Origin: Jaltomata sinuosa
Lineage: Eukaryota; Streptophyta; Magnoliopsida; Solanales; Solanaceae
Direction: 5' to 3'
DNA length: 64,000 bases
Assembly (NCBI GenBank): GCA_003996215.1
Contig: QJPP01000665.1
Coordinates: 62,001-126,000, forward strand
Shown: in pieces, positions 34,925-47,249 of the stretch
Layout: every line of letters starts with the position of its first letter
How positions within the stretch are numbered: position 1 is the stretch's first letter
Notes under the pieces: generated by a model
The model's input: only the letters and a program-made list of their open reading frames with translations
Database searches by the model: none
Told to the model about the DNA's origin: nothing
Program-made: the position numbers and the translations under genes

Positions 34925-36501
34925 ACCCTCAGGCGTATATATCTAAAAATTTAAATATAAAATTGATCTATGATTTCAAATAGAAACTTCAATTCAAACT
35001 TATTCGCATGAGATTTCACTGTAAAAAAATAATGAAATTACTCACACATGTGTACATAAGCATTAATCTAACATTCATTACTATAGTAATATCTTGAACA
35101 ATACTAAATTATTGATCATTCTACTGAGCTATGATATTATTCACAATAAAATGATACTGATCGATTAACTTCTTGGTTATCCACTAGAGAAGATAAAGAC
35201 AAACTATTAGAGCAAGATGAAAAATAATAGATTCACTTCACTTATGAAAAATAATAATTTTACTTTGATTATTGCATTTACCAACACATCATCAAAGCCT
35301 ATTGAATCAGTCACGCTGAGTTTTCTTTGAAAAAAAAGGAATTCATTTATTATAGGCATTACTTCACGCGGATAATTGCTTGATGCATAATTCTCCCAAA
35401 AATCTATTTAACACATATAAATACATATTACAACAATAAACAAGGCAAAAAAATTATTTATCAACATAAGACTACAACAGAAAAAATGACAAAACATAGA
35501 ACTTACCTCATTATTTTAAAAGAAATTATCATGAATGATCGCATATGCTAGAGTCCCTATGTTCGAATAATTCAGGATTTTGGGGACACTATTTTGTCTA
35601 CCCTTGATTAATCATGACAGTATTGAAAAAAAGCTCATAAAATCATGAAAGAAAATTTCAACACAAATTATGAAAGAAAATTTCAACACAAAATACTTTG
35701 AAGATGGACCATTTTTTTAATCGTATCAAATTCACTTTTCACAGAGTATATCAGTCTCTCAAAACACACATTATCCCATAAATCAAAAATGTTTTTATAT
35801 TTTTAACTATATTTAAATAGTAATTACTCAATTAATACTCATCACGACTATCTAAATTATAAATTCAATAATAAAATTTTTAACAAGTCTCATAAAATAC
35901 TCTTTAGAGTCCAATTAATTTTTAACTTTACCAGCAGGCTTTAGCTTCATTCTCAAATATTGTACGAAAATTATTCAATTTTATAATTTTATTTTTAAAA
36001 TATCGATTATAATTCTTACATTCTATTTTTGGTGGCACATCAAAATTATTAGGATTGATTGATAACTCACTCGTTATATAAAAGTCTCTTAAAGTGAAAA
36101 TTTTAAAGCTAATCACATTTCGATTATCAATAAAAATGCAAGATAACTTGAGACAATGAACAAGCTTCATGTTAGCTTTCATTGTTAGTAAGTTGACAAT
36201 ATTATCGAAAGGACCAGATTATTTGAAGCACTCATAAAATTATTGATTAGATTGTTGAAATTATAATCACCTTTTCAATAATCATTGCATTTAAATCCAT
36301 GCGCATTCTCAAAATATCTATCACCAATTTGAGTGGGTACTGAAAATGAAGGTTCAAGATCTTTAAATGTTCTACCTAATTTGAGAGCTATCTATTTTAA
36401 AATAATCACGTTAAGATCAGACTAAAAAAATAAAATACAAACAAATTGATCCTCAATCATAAACACGTGAGTTTTCATTCGAAAATTACTCATACTTATG
36501 C
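34925..36501. other. AT-rich relic sequence, no supported gene
   Basis: An 84-codon frame on the - strand at 35928-36182 is AT-rich and matches nothing I recognise; it could be a further upstream piece of the same decayed ORF as 30568-31090. A 24-bp direct duplication (AATTTCAACACAAA context) occurs at about 35655 and 35681. Otherwise nothing is seen. Confidence 0.4.
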
Positions 36502-36506
36502 ATATA

Positions 36507-39500
36507 TGTAATGACCTAGTCAGTCGTTATTAAAAGGTACCTCGTATAGGGTGGGTTATTCATACGAAAAATCGAGTTAGAAAACTTTCCGGTTGAGGAA
36601 TTGGAAATCTTGGGTTAGGCTAGTCTCGGATGAATTCTGAGCAAGGTAAAGTCTAGGGAAATCCGAGAAGGTATTGGGTAAAATGTCTAAGTTTGAGATA
36701 GATTTTCTATTAGCTAAGACATAAAGGAGTCCAACAGATCTTTCAGAAGTGAATTTGGGTGATTAAAACTCTCGGTATCGAGGTTGACATGAAGGGGTTA
36801 TTTTGAAATATCGAAATTTAAAGTATGTTGTAAAATGGGCATTTTTGGGGAACTTTATGACTTTCTGTCCTATGTCAACCGCCATGGCGGTTGACACTGC
36901 GTCATAGCAATCTCCGCTATAGCACAGAAATTACCACTATAGCGGAAGTCAACCTTGGTCAGCAGTGCTATAGCAATCGGTTCCGCTACGGCAGTACCAC
37001 TATGGTGGAGCATGGACCATTATAGCGGAACGACGGGATCAGAAAACTCAAAAATGAGTTTTATATTTTCACTCTCTCATTCATCCCTAAAATAGACGAG
37101 GTTACTTCAATAACCCTTCTAGGCTGCTCCAAGGCTTAGGAGTCATGGAAAGGAGAGATTCCAGCTAAAAGAATGCAAAACCATGGATTTGGGCATGTCA
37201 AATCATCAGGGAATGCCTTCATGGAGCTATAAATTGCACTACGCAGTTGCTTGGCGTTCAGGTAGGCTAGGCTTTCTTTATTGAGTAGATTGACCTGCTT
37301 TCATTTCGTATTTATTGTATAGATTGAAAGGTAGAATTCATGCCTAGGCCTTCGGGCACAGAGTCTAGAGGAGAATTATTGCAAGTGAATTGGTTGAATT
37401 AGAAATGGTTGAATTGTAATAATCTGTGGTAATATTTCGGGTTGTTATGATTAATTAGGTGTTGTATGATGATAAAATCCAGGGACTAGAATATTGGGAA
37501 GGTTCGGGAAATCAGAAAGGCTTGGGTAATTAAATGACTGTGAAAGGAACGAAAGTTCTGGGAAATGAATTGGTATAAAAAGTAGAATATCGTAAATGGT
37601 TGAATTACCAAGGTTAGGGGAGGTTTCCCCATGTTGTATTTCGATCCTAATAGGAGGGTCAGGAATGAGTGTATCTACTAGTATGTGTTAAGGGGTGAAC
37701 CGGGGTTAGTCTTTGGACGGGATTTCAAGGTTAAGTTTATGTACCCAGAATGGGGGTAGGTGATGGTTATTGATTTCTAAATGTGTATTATGTGTTCATG
37801 TACTATTTCTTAGTAATGTATGAGTTGCATGTTTAGGGAATGATTTGTAAATGTCTAGTTGTCCGGTAATCAGTCTTGTAAAATGAACTTGTTTTGTTTG
37901 CTTGTTGGTTTTACAAGTATGTTTGTTCATTGATTGTGATTGATTGGACTTGGTGTGACATTCGGTTGGCTCGGGTACCACACTTGGTATGGGTATACTA
38001 ACAGTTCACTCAGGTACCACGCCTGATACGGGAATACTAACGGCTGGCTCGGGTACCATGCCTGGTACAAGTATACTAATGGTTGACTCAGGTACCACAT
38101 TTGGTACGAGAATACTAACAGTTGGCTTGGGTACTACGCCTGATACAGGAATACTAACGGTTGACTCGGATACCATGCCTGGTTCAGGTTCTATATTGGT
38201 TGGCTCGGGTACCACGCCTGGTTCAGGTTCTATATTGGTTGGCTCGGGTACCACGCCTGGTTCAGGTTCTATATTGGTTGGCTCGGGTACCACGCCTGGT
38301 ACAAGTTTAATATGTATTATTGGTTGTGTTTGTCAATGGTTTTATGAGTGGGCCAGGTTGTATTCTTGACTTGTGAGTGATTATATTGGTCCTTGAGAGA
38401 TCGGGTTATTGTACTTAAATATAGGGGATGGTCCTAGGATGGTCCAGGCATTGCATGTTAACACTAGGTGTCGGTGTAGGGATCCTTGTCGGTCCAAGAA
38501 AGATAAAAAGGGTACATGGTATTCTTACTTGTTCGTTGTTTAAGTTGGTTGTGGAACCTATTCCATGTGATTGATAAGTTTAGAAGGAAGACTGAGAGTA
38601 TGGAATTATAATGTTACAGTTTAACTTGTCGTTTCATTACATATTGGTTCCTTCAGTGAACCGGATATATCTGTGATTGTTGTTCCTTACATGTTGGGTT
38701 CCTGAGAGGGCCGGGAGTTATTATTATTTAGCGTATAGTTGATCCTTGAAGGACCGGGTTAGTATGCTTAAGTGACAAGGTGGTTCTTCTGCGAACCGGG
38801 GTCACATGTTATTGGCATAGATGATGTCCTAGGGATTCTTGTTGGTCCGGATTATGTAAAAAGGATATATATTTGTTGTCACTGAGATTTGTCAATGTCG
38901 GTTAGACTTGTTACGTGCGATTGATAAGCTAAGGAGGAGACTTGAGGTCTGGTTATAATGTTGGTTGTGGTTACTTGTCAAGTATGGCCCTGGGGTCATT
39001 GGGACGGTTTTTACTAGTAGGTGGCGGTACGATGGTTGTGATCTACGTCACTAAGTAGTGGGGTTTACTCTGGGTGGTTGAGTCATAGTGATTGGCTGGG
39101 GTAAAAGAATGGTAGCCCAGGTATGAGCATAAATGTCGGGTAATGACAAGTGTAAATTGGGAAGTCTAGGTACCAAGTGTGACTTGGAAAGTCTAGGTGC
39201 CAAGGTGACTTGGGAAGTCTAGGTGTCAGGGTGACTTGGGAAGTCTAAGGAATAGGCAGGCTTGGGTTGATATTGGGTTATGGTAAGGTGAATGTTGAAG
39301 GGTTGACTATTGTAATTAATCATGTATTTTCCTTGATTTCTTATATGATGGTATGAGTGGATTCGGGTTGACCGATGATGCCTACCAGTACGTGTGTTTA
39401 TACTGATTCTACTCTTGCTATACCTTTTTGGGTATAGTCTGGTTGCAGGGTTGGTGATGTTTCACAGTTTCAGGATGACGGTGATTCTCCAGCAGCTCTT

Positions 39501-39781
39501 ACTTCTTGCTTCTATGGTGGGAGTTGTGTTTTCTTTCATTTTTGCATCACTCTTGTAGTAGCTCTTGTACCGGCTTAGACTAGGTTCTAGGGAGGGCTGC
39601 CTTCAATTTGTAAATAGGTTATTTTTCTCGAATATTGTAAACAATTTTCTTGTATTAAAAAGGTTGTTTTCATGGTTTTATTTCTTTTTTTCGCATTACC
39701 TGTTGGTTCGGGTGGTAAGAGTTCTCCTATCAAGGTGGATTAGAGTAGGTGCCCACACGGTTCGATAGTTGAATCGTGACA
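36507..39781 (+). mobile_element. Solo LTR D, related to element 2
   Basis: Flanked by the perfect duplication ATATA (36502-36506 and 39782-39786). Starts TGTAATGACC, ends GAATCGTGACA. The first 550 bp follow the element 2 LTR in order (GGTATCGAGGTTGACA, GTTGTAAAATGG, CTTTATGACTTTCTGTCC), then a palindrome cluster (36878-37035) and a TATA-like TTTTATATTTTC at about 37055. The central minisatellite is expanded to nine units. At 3.28 kb it is about 1 kb longer than the element 2 LTRs. Confidence 0.88.
37974..38324. repeat. 39-bp minisatellite, nine units, in solo LTR D
   Basis: The word GGTACCAC recurs exactly every 39 bp at 37974, 38013, 38052, 38091, 38130, 38169, 38208, 38247 and 38286. Because 39 is divisible by three, reading frames stay open on both strands and give 13-residue repeats (VVPEPTNIEPEPG on the - strand). 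The last three units are nearly identical, suggesting recent local amplification. The same unit occurs three times in 14659-16898 and twice in 25123-27321. Confidence 0.9.
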
Positions 39782-39786
39782 ATATA

Positions 39787-40044
39787 TGTCTAAAAGTTCA
39801 ATTGATACCAGACGCGCACACACATGATACTTCGTTGCAAAAAAAAATTAATTCAAAACAAAAAAAATCTTAACACCAGTTAAACCCTAATCTCAAACAT
39901 AATCACATAATTATTCACTGTAAAAATAGCTCATAAGTCACGTGTAAAAGTTTGAATGCTTAATTTTAAAAAATATATCGCAAATAAATTGATCTTCAGT
40001 CATAAACGCATGAGACTTCATTCAAATGTGCATGTGCCTGAAAG
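39787..40044. repeat. About 200-bp AT-rich repeat, left copy
   Basis: The text from about 39815 to 40020 (ACACACATGATACTTC, CCAGTTAAA, TATTCACTGTAAAAATA, AAGT-ACGTGTAAAAG, CGCAAATAA words) recurs in the same order and orientation at 41865-42080. The two copies flank candidate solo LTR E. Confidence 0.65.
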
Positions 40045-41837
40045 TGTCATGATTCACCTAGGCCATGATCGACGCTCAATAAGCCCAAGTCTAAGCCTAA
40101 GCCAATGGAATAAGTGGGTCATGTTCACATTAAAAAATTGACAGAATTTTTTCTGCACTAAAAGCAATTTAAAATTTTAAATTTGTCAATACTCGGCAAA
40201 TAAAAATTTAACACACTAGAATACTATCATATTAAGTCTAAGAGACCATCAAAATCAAAGTCAGTGACTTTCACAAAATTTTAAAAATTTCAAATCAGAC
40301 CTTTACTCGCACAAATAAAAATCAAACGTATAGAACCGACTCAAAGAGCAAGACTCTAAGATTTAACTAGACTAATATATTATGTTAGTCTAAATAAAAT
40401 GATAACCCATGCAAAGTTAGTGCAAGGCTTATTGAATTTGAGATCAACTCGATCTATCATGATGTCAAAGTTAAGAGTCACCCTCAGCTAAATTATCTGA
40501 AAGGAAAAAAAAGAAGAAAGAGTGAAGTCAGTCTCGCAGAGTGATTAGTAATATCAATCATAGTGTTTTACCTGGGACAAGCATATATAAAAAATCATGC
40601 AATTTATAAATCATCACAATAGCTTATTTCAATCAAGTTGGCAATTCCTGTATAAACTGAATTCAAGCCTGGTTAATCAAAATAATCACATCATTATTTA
40701 TTCTTTTATGTCAGTATTGAGTATACTTTCTGACACTACGAAATTATCATAGTCATCTGATTACCTCGTCAGTTAAGTTTTTTTTTTAGAGGATCTTTGT
40801 ACAACACTAATTTTTTTATAAGGTGCACCAAGTTTAACAATCTCAACGTTAGATAATGGTGAAATTGACAAAGTTAACTTTTTGTCAATCTTCCTGAAAT
40901 AATTTTTTAAATATAACATATATTCATATCATTCTTGTGTCAAATTTGAATCCAACAGTATATATCAAAAATATAATAAATTCAAGAGTAATCAGTGTAT
41001 AAAATTATGATAAAGGTGATTCAGTATATTTTTAAATACTTGCTCATACTATTGCTTTTCTAGTGCAAGAAATTAATTCTAGATAAATCATTTCAATGCA
41101 AAAAAATGAATTAAAATGTTCTACCGCTAAAAGTCAACTATAAAAGAATTTTAACTCACAATACTCCTGCCGAATAGCTTCAATTTGCTTCCAACAATTG
41201 CTTCCTTGAAATATTAATTATTTAAAAAATATAATATAATATAAGTCCAAGGTGAATTCATTAGATACTAATTTTTCACAATTAACTCAAGTTCATCAGG
41301 TTACTAGATCTATTCTCTAGCTATTGCCATCCCTTGTTTTGGCTAAATATTTTAAATATAAAATTTGTTCTCCTTTTCTCAGATGTTAAAAAATTAAAGC
41401 AACTTATACTTCTACCTCTTCTAAGCCTAATTAATTATACATGTTATCAAATATTATATTCTGGACAGTAACTACTCCTTTCTAAAATCAAGATCACTTA
41501 ACAAGATAGATGAGTTATATAAAGTACTTTGTGCAAGGTTGAGGGAGGAAAAAGAATCTTTAATGGTTCTATTTCTCTCACTTTTCTTCTGCACTATATA
41601 TTTTTTTAAGAGTTCTGTCGTTGGATAATTTTTAGTTGAAATCAGCGTCGTTGATTTTTATTCTCAAAACACTATTTTTTTTCTTTTAATTTCAAGGCCT
41701 CCCTCTCTTTTAATTTTATTTGTTGATTATTAAGAAGGTGGGCTAATTTAGGGCTTAAATAGCTTAGAGGGTTGGGTGAGTTATCTTTTTGATTACCTGT
41801 TTTAATTGGGTCAAGTCTAATTTCTTAAGTCATTATA
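40045..41837 (-). mobile_element. Candidate solo LTR E
   Basis: The left edge TGTCATGATTCACC and right edge AAGTCATTATA resemble the 3' and 5' LTR termini of the other Ty3 LTRs here (- orientation), and the interior has the same style of text. The flanking 5-mers (GAAAG and TATAG) share only three positions, so a target duplication is not established and the ends may be off by a few bases. Confidence 0.4.
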
Positions 41838-42567
41838 TATAGTTCTGTTAAATATAGGTTGACATACACACATGAGATTTCTTTGCAAAAAAAATCAACT
41901 AAAAAGGATTCAAACAAAAATATTCTAATAACCAGTTAAAATTCTAATTTCAGGCATAACTGTATGATTGTTCACTGCAAAAATAACTCATAAATCATGT
42001 GCAAAAGTTTTAATGTTTAGTTAAAATAAAATTTATTGCAAACAAGCAGGTATATGCATGATACTCCATTGAAAACAGAAAAAAATTATTTTCAAGCTGA
42101 ATAAACATAATCTCATACAAATAACTTTTATAAAAAATTCACTTTGCAAATATATATGAATCATATAGCATAATATAAATTCATTTCAAATAAATTCAAG
42201 ACAAAAAATTAATCGTGATACAAAAATAATAGTATAAGCTTATAAAATTAATACTATAAATTCTTAATAATGCAAAAACGAAAAATAAAAAAGTTAAACA
42301 AATTGAAAAGAAAAATGAGGGTCGAAAGACGGAGAAAATGTAAAAAAATCCTCTAAAATTGCAACTAAAAAGTGAAAGGTACAGAAAAGATAAAATATTT
42401 TAAATTTAAAATGAATAAATATATAAAAATAAATTGAAAACGAGATTTACTTAAATGGGGGTCCAAAAATTAATCCGTGAAATTTTTAAAGGAAACAATA
42501 GGAAACTCACTAGTATAGGAGCTAATTACTCCCTGAAACACTAGTTTTTGTATTTACACTTTATATC

Positions 42568-42745
42568 ACTAGTATCTGAATTTCATAATTTTATGTATCT
42601 GAATTTTATAATTTCATGTATTTGAGTTTTATGATTTCATGTATTGTGTATCTGAGTTTCATAATTTCATGTATCAGTATATTTGAGTTTCGTATTTTCA
42701 TGTATCTGTGTATCTAAATTTTATAATTTCATGTATTTATGTATC
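42568..42745. repeat. Degenerate minisatellite of 25-40 bp units
   Basis: At least six repeats of a unit built from GTATCTGA, GTTT and ATAATTTCATG, with variable spacing. Low-complexity DNA with no other signal. Confidence 0.75.
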
Positions 42746-43207
42746 AGATGTTCCAAAATGCATCTTGTGATTTTAAACATGTTATCTGAAAAATTAGAAT
42801 AAATAGAGAGAGTAATCATATTGGTCACGATCATAACTGTTATTTCAGGTGACTTAGTTCATTACCTTCATTTGCATAAAATTAATATTATAGTCGATAA
42901 TAATTATTGATTTTTTATGATTAAAACAAACTTGCAAAAAAGAATGCAATTATCTTGATATTCTCTTTAGCCCCCCTTTTCCCCAATAAATGATTCTTTG
43001 AACAACATAGAGGAAAGATGTTTTATCATATTCAACTTTCGACCAACATTGAAGATAAAGATATTTAGAAAGAGAAGAATAAAAAGACGAAGATGGAGAA
43101 GAAGAATGATACACTTATCCAAATACATATATATATTTGGGAACATACATACATATATTTGATATTAAAAATACATGTATCTAATATTGACAAGTTGTAT
43201 TTATAGA

Positions 43208-43490
43208 TAGATATATGTGTCCGTATTTCAGATCCATGCTCATATATAATAAATTCAGATCTGCATTCAATATCATCGTTCAATCACAGTTGTCACTGAT
43301 CTAGTGGCCGGTGAAGCATCTACCACCACCACAAACAAATATATGTGATAGATACATGTGTTCATATCTCAAATCCGTGCACAGATGCAATAAACTCAGA
43401 TCTGCAATCAACATCATCATCCAATCATCGTCGTTATCGATACGGTGGTTTGTGAATCATCCATCACCACCACAAACATATCTGTGATCT
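43208..43490. repeat. 143-bp tandem duplication
   Basis: Two units, from about 43208 and 43351. Shared words in order: ATGTGT, AGATC or AAATCCGTGC, ATAAA-TCAGATCTGCA, TCAACATCATC or TCAATATCATC, GTCG or GTTGT, CCACCACCACAAACA and ATGTGATAG. A partial third unit (about 43537-43570) repeats the GTACAGATGCAACAA start. The units are clearly diverged. No function is evident. Confidence 0.7.
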
Positions 43491-44771
43491 CCTTTTTTGT
43501 TGCTAATGTCTTTGATGTAATTTCCTTTCGATTTTGTGTACAGATGCAACAATCTCAAATCTGCATTCAAAATAAAAATTCTCAACTCACCAGAATTTCA
43601 TCGAAAACCACTATCACCACCACCACAACCCAACTACCCCCCACTCCATCCTTAGATAATTCACTGTTATCATTCTTACGTCAATCATTAACTGTGCATA
43701 TTCAGGCAATGTCGAATTAGATCCTTGGATAGAAATGAATGATTGAATAAATCTGATGTGAATATGTTTACTCATTATTTGAGGGAGAATATGATGATGA
43801 GTGCTATTGCTGATGATTTGTTGGGATTAGCTAGTCAAATAGAGAGAGGAGTGAGACAAATGAAGAGAAAATACGCACGAATAGATTAAATTTGGTAAGA
43901 AAATATTTAGTGAAAGATTATGTAATTATTTTAAAGTAGAGAGATATTTAATAGTTATAGTAAGGATGTCTGATTATTTAAGTAGTTTACCCAAATTTTT
44001 ATAATATATATAAAAATAAATTTGTCCAATAAAATTTGAATTTATACCAAAAGTTTAGAAGACCTCTGTCCTATCCATTAGATAATGGACATTTTTCGTT
44101 CTGATTTTTTTTCGTATTTTTTGTTTGAAAAAACCCCAAAAAAGAATCAGATGTGGAAGGCTCAAAGATAGGGGTGAACTACTTAAATGGCTTTCATAGG
44201 AGCTGGTCTTGCTATTTTGTACCCCAAAAGAAAAAATCTTACAAAACTAGTCTTCCTTCGTTTTTATATATAGAACAGCTACCTTTTATCTCTCTATACC
44301 TCAAGTATTTTTAAATAACTCTCCATGCTCATTTGCCTCTCAACTTTCATTTTTTATTTCATTTTCTCTTTTTTATTTTTCTTTTCTCTTTTTTTTTCTG
44401 AACCTTTATTTTTCTTTTATTTTTTGTTCTTATTTTTTTCTTCTATGTTTTTTTTGTTTTTCTCAACCTTTATTTTTTTTCTTTTCTCCTCTCAATTCTA
44501 CTTTTTAAAATATTTTTTTATTTTTTATTTAATTTTTTTTCTCTTCTCTTTTTTTTTCATTGTTCTCAACCTTTATTTTTCTTTAATTTTTTATTTTGAC
44601 ATCTTTTCTTCATTTTATTTTTCTCAATCTTTATTTTTTCTTTTATTTTTTTCCTTTTCTCTTTTCAACTTCTATTTTTTTATTTTTCTCTTTTTTATTT
44701 TCTTTGATTTTAAATTTTTCTTTTCTCTTTTTTTGGGTCATTTTTCTCAACCTTTATTTTTTTATTTTTTA

Positions 44772-45897
44772 ATGAGATCTATAACTCTTGCTTTAATTAG
44801 AGGTAAGACTTAGCCCAAGGACTTCGAAACAATAAGTTACGTCCCATGAGCAAGGCTTGACACTAGCACATTGTGTCTTGATTTATGAGATGCTCTATAA
44901 CGCTTGCCTTAGAGGCAACACTTAGCCCAATGACCTCCCCAAAAAATAATTTACACCACATGAGCAAGAGTTCACACTACTTCATTGTGTCTTAATTTAT
45001 GAGATACTCTATAACTCTTGCCTTAGAGGCAAGACTTAGCTCAAGGATTTTCAAACAACAAGTTATGTCCCATGGCAAGAGTTGACACTATCACATTGTG
45101 TCTTGATTTATGAGATATTCTATAATTCTTGCCTTAGAGGCAAGACTTAGCCCAAAGACTTTCAAACAACAAGTTACGCTCCATAGGCAAGAGTTGACAC
45201 TACCACATTGTGTCTTGATTTATGAGATGCTCTATAACGCTTGCCTGAGAGGCAAGACTTAGCCCAAGGACTTCCAAATAACAAGTTACGTCACATGGGC
45301 AAGAGTTGACACTACCACATTGTGTCTTGATTTATGAGATGTTCTATAACTCTTTCCTTAGAGGCAAGACTTCGCCCAAGGACTTTCAAACAATAAGTTA
45401 CGTCACATGGGCAAGAGTTGACACTACCACATTATGTCTTGATTTATGAGATGTTCTATAACTCTTGTCTTAGAGGCATGACTTAGCTCAAGGACTTTAA
45501 AACAACAAGTTACGCCTCATGGGAAAGAGTTGACACTACTACATTGTATCTTGATCTATGAAATGCTCTATCACGTTTGCCTTAGAGGAAAAACTTAGCT
45601 AAAGGATCTCCCAAAAAATAAGTTACGCCCCATGGGCAAGAGTTAACACTACTTTATTGTGTATTAATTAATTATGAGATACTCTATAACTCTTGCCTGA
45701 TAGGCAAAATTTAGCTCAAGAATTTTCAAACAATAAGTTATGCCCCACGAACAAGGCTTGATACTACCTCATTGTGTCTTGATTTATGAGATGTTCTATA
45801 ACTCTTGTCTTAGAGGCAGGATTTATTCCAAAGGATTTCCAAACGACAAAGCACGCCTTTAGGTTTACTTCGATGTCAAAGAAAGAAGATCCTCTTT
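44772..45897. repeat. 112-bp tandem array, ten units (foldback copy 2 core)
   Basis: Units begin at 44772, 44885, 44999, 45110, 45222, 45334, 45446, 45558, 45674 and 45786. Consensus and hairpin (CTTGCCT-TAG-AGGCAAG) are those of the array at 1033-2040. The last unit decays into a shared end sequence (GTTTACTTCGAT then CAAAGAAAGAAGAT) that also closes copy 1 (about 2007-2034). Confidence 0.9.
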
Positions 45898-46284
45898 GTG
45901 AATTATCCAACTTTCTGTTCATTAGCAAAAAATAATAGTAGTTAAGAAAAAAGAAAAAAGAGAAGAAAAAAAATAAAGATATGGAAAGAAGAAAAAAAGA
46001 GAAGAAAAAAAATAAAAGTTAGAGAAAAAAGAAAATGAGAAGAAAAAAAAAGAGAAAAAAAAAAGAAAAAAAAAGTATGAGAAAAAACGAAAAAACGAAA
46101 AAAAACAAAAAATAAAAGAAAATGTTTTAAAAAGAAAAATGAAATTAAAAAAAATAATTGAGAGACAAATGAACATGGAGAGTTATGGTGTAGAGGGGCA
46201 AAAATATATTTGTGCTATACATAAAAAAAAAAGGCTAGTCTTTAAAAAAAAATCTTATAAGGGACAAAAATAGGCAAAATGATC

Positions 46285-47223
46285 TAACGGACCCTTATAC
46301 TTGTCCGAGTTTGTATTGTGAACACCTCTACTTAGCCCTTTATCATCTGAACTCCTCAACTCATCACAACACAAAATTTTAGATCCTTTTTTGACTTTTC
46401 AGTGATGCGTGTACCACAATCGAGTACACGTCGATTTCCACATCATTTTTTTTAATGACACATCAAAAATTAAATATTAAAAAATTAATTAAATAAAATG
46501 TCCCTCCCCTTCTCCCCTTTTCATCAGAACCACCCACTCCAACTCCCTTTCTCTCCTTTTCAATCAAAAACTCCCCCTCCCCCCACCCCAAACCACCCCG
46601 GCTCTCCTTTTCATCAGAACTACCACCACCCATCCCTCATTTCTCTCCTCTTTTTCAGATACACACAAACCCCACACCTCTTTGATAGTTCGACCGTTAT
46701 CCCCCGTCTAACTCAACTATTCATCTGTACGGCTATTGTGATTGATGTCTTTGACCCAGGGATTGACAAATCTATAGTGGCGGGTCTATCTTCTTTTGGC
46801 CCCTTTTAGATCTCCTCCCCCCTTTCTTATTTTATTTTTTTCTTTAATTTGACTTTTGAAATAACGTTGTAAGTTTTCTAATTATTTTTCTTAAAATATT
46901 AATTGAAGCTTGAAAGTGGTGAAAATGGGGAAAGAATGAAGGGTGTGGTGGGGAAGAAGAAAGAGCTGCCACTTTTTTTTAAAAATTTGTTTTAATTATT
47001 TTTTAGTAAAAAAAGTCCTAATTTGATCGTTTGACCCTTTTTACAAGGTCTCACGCTCCTTTTTTGTTCGTATCACACACTCCTGGGTGGTTTGTGCCAC
47101 ATAGGATGCCATGTCAAATTTTTTTTTAAAATCTCGTGTTCTGATGGATTGAGGAGTTCAGATGACAAAGGGCTAAGTAGATGTGTTCACAATACAAACT
47201 CGAACAAGTACAGGGGTCCATTA
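46285..47223. mobile_element. Inverted-repeat element (0.94 kb) nested in foldback copy 2
   Basis: The first ~95 bp (TAACGGACCCTTATACTTG onward, including GAGTTTGTATTGTGAACAC and CTTTATCATCTGAACTCC) recur reverse-complemented at 47130-47223. No transposase frame; the interior is C-rich at 46500-46690 and has a frame of 103 codons (46498-46809) of Pro/Ser/His composition that I do not regard as a gene. No clean target duplication could be found. It is a long-TIR MITE of unknown superfamily. Confidence 0.75.
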
Positions 47224-47249
47224 GAAGACCACTCACTTTTGGGGACACT

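Larger units (their letters stand above)
41838..44170. other. AT-rich intergenic DNA with local repeats, no supported gene
   Basis: Holds the right copy of the 200-bp repeat (41865-42080), a TATCTGA-TTT-ATAATTTCATG minisatellite and a 143-bp tandem duplication, annotated separately. The open frame at 43445-43720 is Thr/Ser-rich by composition and overlaps the duplication edge; it has no family features. Confidence 0.45.

Noticed and set aside
38006..38293. Proline/glutamate-rich 13-residue repeat protein on the - strand, and its Gly/Thr counterpart on the + strand
   Set aside because: Both are readings of the 39-bp LTR minisatellite, open only because the period is a multiple of three.
46498..46809. 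Pro/His/Ser-rich frame of 103 codons
   Set aside because: It sits in the C-rich interior of an inverted-repeat transposon, with no family feature.
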